The position numbers and the translations under genes are program-made. Shown here piece by piece: positions 54,601-62,655 of a stretch of DNA of 64,000 nucleotides. Numbering within the stretch: position 1 is the stretch's first letter; each line of letters starts with the position of its first letter. Under the pieces are notes generated by a model, which did no database searches, was not told where the DNA came from, and saw only the letters and a list, made by a program, of their open reading frames with translations. This DNA comes from PLanc-01 sp034678485 (GTDB lineage Bacteria > Planctomycetota > Phycisphaerae > Sedimentisphaerales > Anaerobacaceae), in assembly GCA_034678485.1 (NCBI GenBank), contig JAXDBU010000166.1, positions 1 through 64,000 on the forward strand, in the 5' to 3' direction.

Positions 54601-54883
54601 TGGCAACCGAATCGGCATCGAGCGGGCTGCCTCGCATTTCGGCCCGCTCTCGGTGCACTGGGAGTCCCGCGTGTCGGATCGGATTGTCAAGGTCACGCTC
54701 GATCCACCCAGCCGCAACGTGCCCGACACAATCTACCTCCGTATCCGCCATCCGCAGGCCAGACCGATTCAGAAGGTCCTTCTGAACGGCAAACCCTACG
54801 ACCGGATCGACCGCGAGAAGGAGTGGATCATCCTGCCCGGTACACTGCAAGGTCCGCAGGTAATCGTTGCGCAGTGTCAATAG
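51668..54883 (+). CDS. Large secreted six-hairpin glycosidase-like protein
   Basis: The 1071-residue protein has a Sec signal (LVCTSLLFLIPAGLHA). The N-terminal 350 residues are a beta-sandwich-rich region that includes a galactose-binding-like start (HEIRWAEPRKIRRVVVEF). The central region, about residues 560-940, has the alternating helical pattern of an (alpha/alpha)6 barrel. Examples are PWLNDFYKSHLRHLLVN, NYDAFLHYQGTVSMPGNFQS and SHGYVMWGMAQHWWFTRDRRWMD. A C-terminal beta region ends with a Pro-rich tail. This is typical of uncharacterised exported glycoside hydrolases. No family can be named and catalytic residues were not assigned. AAAGGATCGCA precedes the ATG pair at 51668/51671. Confidence 0.65.
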   Translation: MMRTTLVCTSLLFLIPAGLHASESSGVAAFDAAPFGFHTTDARDAAHEIRWAEPRKIRRVVVEFDEGQIPVDWANLQVQYWHRVWDGKADPLIVERGAGGVGWDAMDDWTNGRWITAKGEVRRTPSGCEFTFAPTSSDEIEKVADQGVCYRKTLAIRICNAGPSVPSRFRVYTDSVCKPLRVRVQFGRPQEPTFQASGTESGRIEVFNGQVVSIRAIDATADVAADLGWTLKPPEAAGIAVDLVTAADPIDGRYDRTIVTVRSSARPFSFAADEVARGDRILVDDLGTLVTDLDDSISLEDYRAALKREFGGQTVYDRVAVEGEQTLSEAWNDMPLKRPLYFVHGLPGNRNTMRQNPNGEIEVTSVGRWFDVQRSPRDSERKLWNGDRLQVSLGLPDEALRGGRELREGYLPVLRTWWQQGPLYYEQRTLLTAPELSHIALDTPTVLLVQVRVVNTSDLQEADAGLRFTTHAGGNERLILKDNRVLAVSGQGERLRVLVDTQGQEGLAQDGRAVKWTANLKPGQSRTLHVAIPSITLASDEEIETVAKLDFDAEASRVCAFWRDLTAQGTQITTPEPWLNDFYKSHLRHLLVNCFKELDTDSLHAHVGTFHYGVYPNESIMMVSDLDRRGYHDEARRNYDAFLHYQGTVSMPGNFQSAEGQFYGAGGHETGGYNKSHGYVMWGMAQHWWFTRDRRWMDKAAPGMIKACEWVIRERRATMTARPDGSRPLEYGWLPAGSLEDVTDYWHWLATNSATVWGFRALADALADAGHPEGKRLQAEARAYYDDFMRGITESRIQCPVVRLRDGTYVPKIPSRLYERGRAHGWLRETLEGPLFLPAYGLLAPDAPETRWVLKDYEDNLYISDRYGYAIPAYDTFWFSRGGFSMQANLLDGPLPYLWRDDIKQFLRAYFNGFASAFYPEIRMCNEHSLPELGYPRGDHFKTSDEAQSTYWLRLMFLNEQGSDLYLGQAIPRYWLANGNRIGIERAASHFGPLSVHWESRVSDRIVKVTLDPPSRNVPDTIYLRIRHPQARPIQKVLLNGKPYDRIDREKEWIILPGTLQGPQVIVAQCQ

Positions 54884-55068
54884 GACGACGACCGTGGACA
54901 CCGTCTGATTCCATGCCGGGCTTAGGCGGGAGGGTTTTCTCTGGTCGGAGAAAGGGACGCGTCGTATGATACCGGGCGGCAGGAAAGCAATACGCCTCAT
55001 CAGGAGACGTTCCGCGGCGCGGACGCCGGCGGGCTGCTTTCCAGTTTTGTTCGTTTGGAGAGTTGGAC

Positions 55069-56100
55069 ATGAAGGCTCTGGTCAAACGCAAGGCAGAGGT
55101 CGGCCTCTGGATGGAGGAAGTGCCTGTGCCGCGAATCGATATTAACGATGTGTTGATCGAAGTCGTCAAGACCTCGATCTGCGGCACGGACGTGCACATC
55201 TACAACTGGGACGCCTGGGCCCGGAAGACGATCAAAGTGCCCATGGTCGTCGGACACGAGTTCGTCGGGCGGATCGTGGAAATCGGCAGCAACGTACACG
55301 ACTTTCATGTGGGCGACCTCGTCAGTGCGGAAGGGCACGTCGTCTGCGGACGTTGTCGCAACTGCCTGGCCGGCCGGCGGCACCTGTGCAATGCCCCGAG
55401 TGGGATCGGGGTTAATCGCAACGGTGCATTCGCGGAGTACATCTCCGTGCCGGTCACGAACCTCTGGTACTGCGACCCCTCGATTCCGTTGGACGTTCTG
55501 AGCTGCTTCGACCCGCTGGGCAATGCGGCCCACACTGCCCTGAGCTTCAACCTTGTGGGTGAGGACGTCCTGATCACCGGCGCCGGTCCCATCGGCTGCA
55601 TGGCCGCGGGGATCGCCAAGCAAGTGGGCGCTCGTCATGTCGTGGTCACCGACCTCAATCCGTACCGTCTCGAACTGGCCACGAAGGCCGGCGCCACGCT
55701 GGCAGTCGACGTCCGGACCCAGACAGTTGAGGACGCCCAGAAGAAGCTCGGCATGAAGGAGGGTTTCGACGTGGGCCTGGAGATGTCGGGCAATCCGCAG
55801 GCGCTGCGGAGCATGATCGCCAACATGGCTCACGGCGGCAAGATCGCTCTGCTCGGCATCCTCCCTCCCACGGAGATCGACTGGAACGCGGTGGTCTTCA
55901 ACGGCCTGACGATCAAGGGCATCTATGGTCGGGAGATGTACGAGACCTGGTACAAGATGACCATGCTCATCCAGGGCGGCCTGGACATTACGCCGCTGAT
56001 TACCCACCGATTCCCCTACGCCGAATTCCAGAAGGGATTCGACGCGATGCGATCCGGGAACTCGGGCAAAGTCGTGCTGACCTGGAAGAACGGAATGTGA
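55069..56100 (+). CDS. tdh: L-threonine 3-dehydrogenase
   Basis: The 343-residue zinc enzyme oxidises L-threonine to 2-amino-3-ketobutyrate with NAD. Catalytic zinc ligands lie in SICGTDVHIYNWD and GHEFVG. The structural zinc cluster is seen in CGRCRNCLAGRRHLC and the NAD site in ITGAGPIGCMA. The IYNWDAW segment is characteristic of Tdh rather than of other alcohol dehydrogenases. The ATG at 55069 has GGAG eight bases upstream; a TTG at 55063 is less likely. kbl follows, so the pair forms the threonine-to-glycine route. Confidence 0.95.
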   Translation: MKALVKRKAEVGLWMEEVPVPRIDINDVLIEVVKTSICGTDVHIYNWDAWARKTIKVPMVVGHEFVGRIVEIGSNVHDFHVGDLVSAEGHVVCGRCRNCLAGRRHLCNAPSGIGVNRNGAFAEYISVPVTNLWYCDPSIPLDVLSCFDPLGNAAHTALSFNLVGEDVLITGAGPIGCMAAGIAKQVGARHVVVTDLNPYRLELATKAGATLAVDVRTQTVEDAQKKLGMKEGFDVGLEMSGNPQALRSMIANMAHGGKIALLGILPPTEIDWNAVVFNGLTIKGIYGREMYETWYKMTMLIQGGLDITPLITHRFPYAEFQKGFDAMRSGNSGKVVLTWKNGM

Positions 56101-56138
56101 CGCGGGCATGTCGCCCGTATGTCCCGTATTGCTGAAAC

Positions 56139-56263
56139 AAACTCGAAATCCGAAACAAGCATGAATGACCGAAACGCAAAATCCGAAACGGCTCCCGCCG
56201 GATCGCGACAGCGTTTTGGACATTTGGGTTTTGTGCTTTGCATCTGTTTCGGATTTCGAGTTT
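56139..56263. repeat. AT-rich intergenic element with 19-bp inverted ends
   Basis: AAACTCGAAATCCGAAACA (56139-56157) and TGTTTCGGATTTCGAGTTT (56245-56263) are perfect 19-bp inverted copies. The interior is a degenerate run of C-G-A-A-A-type and T-T-T-C-G/T-T-T-G-type units. It lies between tdh and kbl. A comparable element is at 33590-33689. Confidence 0.75.
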
Positions 56264-56315
56264 CGTGCTTCGGATTTCTGACAGCAGGCAGGCTTGCTGT
56301 CGGGAGGATGTGAAT

Positions 56316-57503
56316 ATGTTTGGCGACATGAAGACGTACCTGGTCGGGCAGCTCGACGAGATTCGCCGGGCGGGGTTGGAGAAGCCCGAGCGGATCATCA
56401 CGAGCCCCCAGGGCAATCGGATCACGGTCTTGACCGGCCAGTCCGTGATCAACATGTGCACGAACAACTATCTCGGTTTGGGCAACCATCCCGACGTGAT
56501 CCAGGCCGCCAAGGCCAGCTACGAGAAATGGGGTTTCGGCCTGGGCTCCGTGCGGTTCATCTGTGGGACCCAGCAGCTCCATAAGGATCTCGAAGCCGCG
56601 GTCTCGCGATTCCTCCGCACCGAGGACACGATCATCTACGGCTCCTGCTTCGACGCCAACGGCGGCCTGTTCGAGACGCTGCTCGGACCCGAGGACGTCA
56701 TCATCAGCGACCAGTTGAACCACGCGAGCATCATCGACGGGGTGCGCCTGTGCAAGGCCCAGCGTCTGCGGTACAACAACAGCGACATGGCGGACCTCGA
56801 CGAGAAACTCCAGTCCGCCAAGTCGTCGCGGTTCCGCCTGATTGCCACCGATGGCGTCTTCTCGATGGACGGCTACGTCGCCAAACTCGACGAGATCTGC
56901 GACCTCGCGGACAAGTACGACGCGTTGGTGATGAGCGACGATTGCCACGCGGCGGGCGTTGTCGGCAAGACCGGGCGGGGCACCACGGAATACCGCGGCG
57001 TCATGGGTCGGGTGGACATCATTACAGGCACGTTCGGCAAGGCCCTCGGCGGCGCCAGCGGCGGCTTCACCTCGGGCCGCAGAGAGATCATCCAGATGCT
57101 CCGTCAGCGGAGTCGGCCGTACCTGTTCTCGAACACCCTGGCGCCGGCGATCGCCGCCGGCTCCCTCAAGGCCATCGAGATGCTCGAACGCTCGACGGAA
57201 CTTGTGGACCGTCTCCGCGACAACACGCTCTATTTCCGCGAGCGGATCGCCAGGACCGGCCTGAAGGTCCTCCCGGGCGACCATCCCATCACGCCCATCA
57301 TGCTGGGCGACGCGGCGCTGGCGCAGGAGATGGCCCGACGTATGTTGGAAAAGGGCGTCTACTGCATCGGCTTCTCGTACCCGGTGGTCCCGCAGGGTCA
57401 GGCCCGCATTCGAACGCAGGTCTGCGCCGCCCACACGCGCGACGACCTGGACTTCGCAGCGCGGAAGTTCGCGGAGGTCGCGAAAGAGCTGGGCCTGACC
57501 TGA
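56316..57503 (+). CDS. kbl: Glycine C-acetyltransferase (2-amino-3-ketobutyrate CoA ligase)
   Basis: The 395-residue PLP enzyme splits 2-amino-3-ketobutyrate with CoA into glycine and acetyl-CoA. The family features are clear: NMCTNNYLGLGNHP early, the Asp of the DDCHAAGVVGKTGRG motif, the PLP-binding Lys242 in TFGKALGGASGGF, and QGQARIRTQVCAAHT near the end. The ATG at 56316 has GGAGG about eight bases upstream. An open extension to 56238 runs through the intergenic inverted-repeat element. It functions with tdh. Confidence 0.95.
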   Translation: MFGDMKTYLVGQLDEIRRAGLEKPERIITSPQGNRITVLTGQSVINMCTNNYLGLGNHPDVIQAAKASYEKWGFGLGSVRFICGTQQLHKDLEAAVSRFLRTEDTIIYGSCFDANGGLFETLLGPEDVIISDQLNHASIIDGVRLCKAQRLRYNNSDMADLDEKLQSAKSSRFRLIATDGVFSMDGYVAKLDEICDLADKYDALVMSDDCHAAGVVGKTGRGTTEYRGVMGRVDIITGTFGKALGGASGGFTSGRREIIQMLRQRSRPYLFSNTLAPAIAAGSLKAIEMLERSTELVDRLRDNTLYFRERIARTGLKVLPGDHPITPIMLGDAALAQEMARRMLEKGVYCIGFSYPVVPQGQARIRTQVCAAHTRDDLDFAARKFAEVAKELGLT

Positions 57504-57588
57504 CAGTCGTGAGGGAGAGGAGCGAGCAGGGCAGTTGCATGCTCCCTTCTGCTGCACGGACGCGGGGTGAAGAGGATGGGACCGCGTG

Positions 57589-57671
57589 GTTCGTAGTGGC
57601 GCCGTAAGGCGTTATCTTCCGAACGCACGGAAGATACGCCCTCACGGGCACACTGCGAACCGGTTTGCTTT
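57589..57671. repeat. Hairpin element with inverted ends, related to 8129-8162
   Basis: GTTCGTAGTG (57589-57598) and CACTGCGAAC (57651-57660) are nearly perfect inverted ends. Inside are the stem GGCGT-T-ATCTTCCG pairing with CGGAAGAT-ACGCC (57608-57640) and GCCCTCACGGGC (57638-57649). The last stem plus its tail, to 57671, matches GCCCGCACGGGC and ACACTACGAACCCGCTTCGC at 8129-8160. Confidence 0.7.
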
Positions 57672-57727
57672 CTGTACATGCAATTACCCTGGGGGGCGAG
57701 CACAAGGCTGGAAAGAGCTGGCTCAGT

Positions 57728-57736
57728 TGGTATAAT
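57728..57736 (+). promoter_or_regulatory. Extended -10 promoter of the GLUG gene
   Basis: TGGTATAAT is a perfect extended -10 element. A weak -35-like CTGGAA lies 17 bases upstream (57708-57713). Confidence 0.5.
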
Positions 57737-57804
57737 GACGGTGCAGCGGCGGTTCTATGCCGGCATCCGGCGTGCGACCGCCCTCGAATTGGAGGATCGA
57801 GACC

Positions 57805-59913
57805 ATGAGACATCTGTATTGTGTATGGGTCGGGTGCTTGTTTGTCCTCGCTGGACAGGCGGTACTTGGCGCGACGAGCGAATACGTTTTCATCACCGGG
57901 CAAAGCACGATCACCCAGACGGGTGGGTTCGCGGGCGTGCACTGGACGTACACCGTTGACGGTCGATTCCGTCTCGCGGTCGAACCTGATGCGGGGATCG
58001 CCTCGTTCACCTTGGTGGACGCCAACGCGGCGGGCGACAGCCGGACCCTGGACCCGAACGGTGTGTTCAATATGACAGGCCTGACCGGCACGGTCGTCTC
58101 CGATACGTCCATTCGGTTCACAGGCAAGGTCGATGACGGCAGCAGCGTCTTGCTCACGGTGACTTTCGATGATGACCTCGCGTACCTGACCGGCGGCACC
58201 ACTCCACCGCCCAGCAGCGCGGACTTCTTCGTGTTCAGTCTCAACGCGGTCGCCCAGCGTAAGTACGCCGCCGGCGTCGGCGAGCCGAACGATCCCTACC
58301 AGATCACGACGGCCGCCGATCTGATCGTCCTCGGCGAGACTCCCGACGACTACGACAAGTGTTTCATTCTGACCGCCGACATCGACCTGGACCCCAACCT
58401 GCCCGGCGGAAGGGTCTTCGACAAGGCCGTCATCGCCCCGATCACACTCGTTTCGGATCCGAACAGCGTTTCCATCGTGGGGACTTCTTTCGTCGGCGCC
58501 TTTGATGGCGACAATCACGCAGTCTTGCACCTGACGATTGACGGCGACTCTTGCCTCGGACTTTTTGGTTGCCTGGAGTCTGGGGCCGAGGTTTGGAACC
58601 TGGGTGTGACGGGCGCAAACATCACCGCCGGGGGCGCATCTGCAGGCGCTTTGGTCGGATCCAACTTCGGTGCGGTGACCGCCTGCTACAGCACCGGCGT
58701 GGTCAACGGCACGGAGAACGTCGGCGGACTCGTGGGATGGAACTACTCGGGAAGCCTGTTCGCCTGTTGTAGCGCAAGTGCGGTTGGCGGCACGAAGGCG
58801 GTCGGTGGGTTGGCGGGGAAGAATGGCACTCAGTATCGCAAGGACAGGCCCTCCGGGAGCGTGACTCAGTCCTTCAGTGCAGGAATTGTCCGTGGCACCG
58901 GATGGGGCGCCGGGGGATTGATCGGAGCCAGCGATGGTGCCGTCGCCCAGTGCTACAGCACTGCGGCGGTCTCCGGGGGCATCGTTGTCGGCGGATTGGT
59001 CGGGTGCAACTACAAGTCTGTGACCCAGTGCTACAGTGTCGGTGCGGTCACCGGCAATGAGAATGTCGGCGGTTTGACAGGGATGCTGGGCAAGGCAGAG
59101 GGGTGTCTCTGGGACGCCCAGACCTCAGGTCAGACTATGAGTGTTGGAGGCGAGGGAAAGACCACGGCTCAAATGCAGATGGTCCAGACATACCTTGACG
59201 CCGGATGGGACTTCCTGGGCGAACTGACCGACGGAGTCGAGGACATCTGGTGGATTCTGGAGGGGAGGGACTATCCGCATCTGTGGTGGGAGAAGGTGCT
59301 GGGGGACGACTTCGAGGATGGTGAAGCGGGACCACGGTGGATGGTGTTCGAGGTCGATCCGGACCTCGTGCAGATCAAGGAAGTGAACGGCAGGCTGGAG
59401 GTCTCCGCGTCTGCTGCGGCACAGAACGTCGACGCGTTCTATGTGTCTCAGGACTGGCGATTGGACGTGACGCAGGACTTCGCGATCCGCGTCGATTACC
59501 ACTTCACCGAAAAGGGCGGCGGCGACGGCCGGGTGACCATTGGGCTGCTCCCGAGTATCGAGATGCCTGTCACGCAGTGGGCGGAGTTCGAGGTCGGCTG
59601 CTTCGATTCCGGTCCGTTCTATTTGTATGAGTTGCGGGATGACGGCTGGGTGCGCGAGGAGACGAGCAAGCGGTCCGCGGACGAGGGGACGCTCTACGTG
59701 TCCTACAATCCCGCTATGGACGAGTTGTACTTCAGTCATACCGGCTACGGCAAGCCGAACGCCTGGCGGACGGTGACGGGTCTTCTGAAGGGCCGCTGGG
59801 CAGGCGAGCCGGTCTACGTCATCCTGGGCGGCGGCTCCGAGGGCCTGGCCTTCGACGGCGCGGACGCCTGGCTGGACAACTTCGCGGTCCAGGCCGGAGC
59901 CATATTGGAATAG
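57805..59913 (+). CDS. Secreted GLUG-motif protein with shared C-terminal module
   Basis: The 702-residue protein has a Sec signal (CVWVGCLFVLAGQAVLGA) and a beta-rich N-terminus. A region of GLUG repeats follows (about residues 266-440), each with a V/A-G-G-L-V/A-G-x-N core, for example GTENVGGLVGWNYSGS and SGGIVVGGLVGCNYKS. GLUG repeats form beta-solenoid surface structures and occur in bacterial adhesins and IgA peptidases. Residues 499-702 form an uncharacterised module that aligns with residues 310-518 of the RCC1 protein at 17327-19348. The ATG at 57805 follows GGAGGATCGAGACC. Confidence 0.75.
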   Translation: MRHLYCVWVGCLFVLAGQAVLGATSEYVFITGQSTITQTGGFAGVHWTYTVDGRFRLAVEPDAGIASFTLVDANAAGDSRTLDPNGVFNMTGLTGTVVSDTSIRFTGKVDDGSSVLLTVTFDDDLAYLTGGTTPPPSSADFFVFSLNAVAQRKYAAGVGEPNDPYQITTAADLIVLGETPDDYDKCFILTADIDLDPNLPGGRVFDKAVIAPITLVSDPNSVSIVGTSFVGAFDGDNHAVLHLTIDGDSCLGLFGCLESGAEVWNLGVTGANITAGGASAGALVGSNFGAVTACYSTGVVNGTENVGGLVGWNYSGSLFACCSASAVGGTKAVGGLAGKNGTQYRKDRPSGSVTQSFSAGIVRGTGWGAGGLIGASDGAVAQCYSTAAVSGGIVVGGLVGCNYKSVTQCYSVGAVTGNENVGGLTGMLGKAEGCLWDAQTSGQTMSVGGEGKTTAQMQMVQTYLDAGWDFLGELTDGVEDIWWILEGRDYPHLWWEKVLGDDFEDGEAGPRWMVFEVDPDLVQIKEVNGRLEVSASAAAQNVDAFYVSQDWRLDVTQDFAIRVDYHFTEKGGGDGRVTIGLLPSIEMPVTQWAEFEVGCFDSGPFYLYELRDDGWVREETSKRSADEGTLYVSYNPAMDELYFSHTGYGKPNAWRTVTGLLKGRWAGEPVYVILGGGSEGLAFDGADAWLDNFAVQAGAILE

Positions 59914-59933
59914 CGTCATCGTCCGCTAAAGTG

Positions 59934-59939
59934 TATAAT
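59934..59939 (+). promoter_or_regulatory. TATAAT-type -10 box before the Kelch gene
   Basis: A perfect TATAAT lies about 115 bases upstream of the Kelch gene and just after the GLUG gene stop. No -35 box at a usual distance is clear. A short GC-rich hairpin (CCCCGG/CCGGGG, 60023-60039) sits just before the ribosome binding site. Confidence 0.3.
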
Positions 59940-60052
59940 TGAACGGACCGAAGGAAACCCGTGGAGATTTGTGTTGCGCCCAGGGAGGCAAATGGCACTA
60001 TGAGGTAATGATTCACGTTTAGCCCCGGTCTTCCCGGGGGGACGGAGGTTGC

Positions 60053-61675
60053 ATGATGGGTCGGTCAACAGTTGACGGTGAGAGAAGCGGTTCCTTGTTA
60101 CGTCTGGCAGTGTTTGCGGTGATTGTCTTTGCCATCGGCGTCTCAAGCAGCGACGCGGGATACCGGTATGAGACACACCAGACGCAGTACTCGCCCAACG
60201 CGGCGCGGTACAACCATGTGTCGGTGAAGCTGGGCAACGGTCAAGTCGGGATCTTCGCAGGTTCCGGGCGGACGGACGCTGAGGTGTTCGATCCGAACAC
60301 CGAACAGTTCATCGCAAGCCGAGCGACGCAGTCGTTCAACGATTTTGCGGGCGTCGCGCTTCCCGACGGCAGCACCCTGCTGGTCGATGGCCTGCATGAC
60401 TGCGTCTACGACTACGTGAGCGACGCGTACATCGCCGCGCAGAACACCTTTACGGACGGTCTTGCCCGGTTCCCGGTCCTGGTGTCGCTGGCCGACGGCA
60501 AGATCTTTGCCTGTGGTGGATACAACCTCAGTTACGTGGTCAACAACGAGTGTGACGTCTATGACCCGCGGGCAATGATGTTCAGCACCCTGGGCGAATT
60601 GATGGTGCCGCGCGTCTATCACGCCGCGGTCTTGATCAACGACTACCAGGTGCTGGTCGTCGGCGGCTACGGCGCAGGCGGGTCGCTCGATTCCCTCGAA
60701 CTGTTCGACACCAACCGAGGCGGGTCCGCTCTCATTCGGACCGCCCTCTTTCAGGCCAGACACTCGCACTGCGTTGTGAGACTGTCGGATGGCCGGATCC
60801 TGATCGCCGGCGGCGCCGCCTCCAGTTCGGGTTCCTTGCTGGCGAGCACGGAGATCTTCGATCCGAACAGATCGGTACTGACCGAGGGGCCGAGTCTGGG
60901 CCTGGCCAGAAGCGGCGCCCGAGCGGTGGTGTTGCCCAGCGGGCGCGTCGCCTTCTTCGGCGGCAATTATGACGCCAGAGCAGTCGAGATCTACTGTCCC
61001 GATAGTGACACGTTCGAACTGGCTCCCTGCCTGACGGTCGATCCGCACTGGTCGGGCTTCACCGCGACGGGTCTCGACTCCGGCGCCGTGCTCCTCGTCG
61101 GTGGACAGATCAACGGGAGTGCGAGTGTCGTTCAGAACGCGGAGATCTTCGAGGAGCTCGAGAGCGACGAACCCTCGCCTACCCCCTTGACCATCGATGC
61201 GATCCGATCTCTTCTGGCGGATAGCGACCCGACCGTGGTGAGCGCGGCCGCCGAGTGGCTCGTGTCGCTGGGTGAGCAGGCGACGCCCATTCTCAGCGTC
61301 CTCGTCCTGGACGAATCATCCGACGTGAGCCGTCAGGCCGCGAGCATTCTGGACTTGATTGCAACCGGGGATTACCCCGAGCTGTGGTGCGTGGAAATCC
61401 GCGACGGTTCCGACGTGCAGGACACGGTCTGGCTCGACGACTTCGATTGTGCTGATTCCTTCGATGCCGCCAAGCCGGATGCGAGTTACACCGCCATCGT
61501 AGAGGCAACGGGCCGCGTGGACTTCACGAGTCTGGTCGTACGGTTCCCGGCGCACGCCTCCTACGGGACCCGCGTGAAGCTGTTCAACCTCGTCGGTTGG
61601 ACCGATGTCCCCGATGTGACCCTCGGCGACGACCTCACCGAGGACGAGTGGGCGCGCATGACAGGTTTGAAATAG
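60053..61675 (+). CDS. Secreted Kelch-repeat protein
   Basis: The 540-residue protein has a signal peptide (LLRLAVFAVIVFAIGVSSSDA). About six Kelch-type blades follow (residues 40-385), each with paired Gly and a Y/F-D-P/T-N-x segment, for example HAAVLINDYQVLVVGGYGAG and HCVVRLSDGRILIAGG. The C-terminal 160 residues hold two helical HEAT-like repeats (AEWLVSLGEQATPIL) and a short beta domain. Kelch propellers bind partners or carbohydrates, so a surface role is inferred. GGAGGTTGC precedes the ATG at 60053. Confidence 0.75.
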   Translation: MMGRSTVDGERSGSLLRLAVFAVIVFAIGVSSSDAGYRYETHQTQYSPNAARYNHVSVKLGNGQVGIFAGSGRTDAEVFDPNTEQFIASRATQSFNDFAGVALPDGSTLLVDGLHDCVYDYVSDAYIAAQNTFTDGLARFPVLVSLADGKIFACGGYNLSYVVNNECDVYDPRAMMFSTLGELMVPRVYHAAVLINDYQVLVVGGYGAGGSLDSLELFDTNRGGSALIRTALFQARHSHCVVRLSDGRILIAGGAASSSGSLLASTEIFDPNRSVLTEGPSLGLARSGARAVVLPSGRVAFFGGNYDARAVEIYCPDSDTFELAPCLTVDPHWSGFTATGLDSGAVLLVGGQINGSASVVQNAEIFEELESDEPSPTPLTIDAIRSLLADSDPTVVSAAAEWLVSLGEQATPILSVLVLDESSDVSRQAASILDLIATGDYPELWCVEIRDGSDVQDTVWLDDFDCADSFDAAKPDASYTAIVEATGRVDFTSLVVRFPAHASYGTRVKLFNLVGWTDVPDVTLGDDLTEDEWARMTGLK

Positions 61676-62026
61676 CAGCAGAGCGAAGAAATGCCCGTCC
61701 GGCCCTCGGAGCAGTCTCAAAGAAGACGAGGACCGGACGGGCAACACCTTCTTGCATCGTCAGGCGGAATGACCTTCCGAGGTACCCCACATGCTTCGGA
61801 TAGCCGGCACAGCATAGGCTCACACCAGCCCCCTCTTGTCGGCAGAGCCATGGCCCCTGAACTCCACAGTGGAATGCAGATCGGCCTGCAAAAAAAGCTC
61901 GCAAAATGCACTTTTTGTCGCGGAAGCGGGTATAACAGGTACCGGAGAGAGAGTTGTCTTTGTCATTTGGATACTGACGTTCGCACTGTCGAAGCCATCA
62001 TGATCCCGGCATTGGAGGACGTGCCT
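61676..62026. other. Gene-free region with a hairpin
   Basis: A long inverted repeat lies at 61692-61743. The remainder shows no gene with a ribosome binding site until 62027. The in-frame extension of the small membrane protein gene is open upstream but unlikely to be translated. Confidence 0.45.
61692..61743. terminator. Stem-loop after the Kelch gene
   Basis: TGCCCGTCCGG (61692-61702) and CCGGACGGGCA (61733-61743) form a perfect 11-bp stem around a 30-base loop, 17 bases after the stop codon. No T-run follows, so termination is likely but not certain. Confidence 0.5.
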
Positions 62027-62272
62027 ATGGCTCTCGCAGGGGTGGTGGTGTCCGTTTGGATCTTCTCGGGCGTACTGGCCTACTTCGCCACGGAAGCGGC
62101 AGTACTGCACCGCAAGCGGCAGACTTGGGACCGAGCGACGCGGGAGTGCACGTTGGCGTGCAGCGCCGTATTGGGTCCGTTCTACCTGGTGATCTCGGCG
62201 GAACTGTTGCTGCTGGCCCCGATCGGCGAAGGGCTTGCCCACGACAGATCGCGGCGCTACAGGGACTCGTAG
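62027..62272 (+). CDS. Small membrane protein of 81 residues
   Basis: Two hydrophobic helices (VVVSVWIFSGVLAYFATEAAV and ACSAVLGPFYLVISAELLLL) are joined by a charged loop (HRKRQTWDRATREC). The ATG at 62027 was chosen because GGAGG lies eight bases upstream; an open frame extends upstream to 61691. It is probably an inner-membrane protein. I do not recognise its function, and it sits alone between the Kelch gene and the HEAT-repeat gene. Confidence 0.55.
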   Translation: MALAGVVVSVWIFSGVLAYFATEAAVLHRKRQTWDRATRECTLACSAVLGPFYLVISAELLLLAPIGEGLAHDRSRRYRDS

Positions 62273-62454
62273 GAAGCAGGTCCCGAAACCAGGCCGCACG
62301 ATTCGTGTCAAACCCCTATGGGCTATGACGGCAGGGAGCGTACATATCCGCCTGAACCCCTCATAAGCTGTCCCGGCTGGCATTCTCGGCCTATCTACCT
62401 GTCTGCACACTGGTTTGTGCCAAAATAGGGGATTCCGGGCAAAGGGGTTTTTTA

Positions 62455-62483
62455 TTGACAGCGCCGGTATTTAACTTTAGTAT
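62455..62483 (+). promoter_or_regulatory. Sigma70-like promoter of the HEAT-repeat gene
   Basis: TTGACA (62455-62460) and TAGTAT (62478-62483) are separated by 17 bases, in an AT-rich setting. Confidence 0.6.
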
Positions 62484-62603
62484 AAATGCGTTGGAGCCGA
62501 ATACTTACGACGGCTTGTTGTTTGTAACCGTCTACGAAAGGGATGGGTAGCCCGGCTGCAACCGCCGCGAGGTAAGGGCCTCTTATTCCATCTTCGCGCC
62601 GGT

Positions 62604-62636
62604 CGTAGTCGGGCACAGTCCTATGACTGGACTACG
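62604..62636 (+). promoter_or_regulatory. Nested hairpin just before the start codon
   Basis: CGTAGTC (62604-62610) pairs with GACTACG (62630-62636) as the outer stem. CAGTC (62616-62620) and GACTG (62625-62629) form an inner stem around the loop CTAT, with a five-base bulge GGGCA on the 5' side. The ribosome binding site GGAG lies at 62644-62647. Confidence 0.5.
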
Positions 62637-62655
62637 GGAATTTGGAGACGTCTTG

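Larger units (their letters stand above)
57504..57804. other. Intergenic region with a hairpin element and a promoter
   Basis: This space holds the 72-base hairpin element at 57589-57660 and the extended -10 promoter at 57728-57736. No gene is supported. Confidence 0.5.
62273..62655. other. Promoter region and structured leader before the HEAT gene
   Basis: A good promoter at 62455-62483 leaves a leader of about 165 bases. The leader ends with a nested hairpin (62604-62636) about eight bases before the ribosome binding site. The stretch before the promoter shows nothing recognisable. Confidence 0.5.

Noticed and set aside
56238..56315. N-terminal extension of kbl
   Set aside because: The extension is made of the AT-rich inverted-repeat element, while a strong ribosome binding site and the normal Kbl N-terminus lie at 56316.
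62480..62655. Known riboswitch class in the HEAT gene leader
   Set aside because: The leader is structured, but I could not match it to cobalamin, SAM, TPP or c-di-GMP consensus features.
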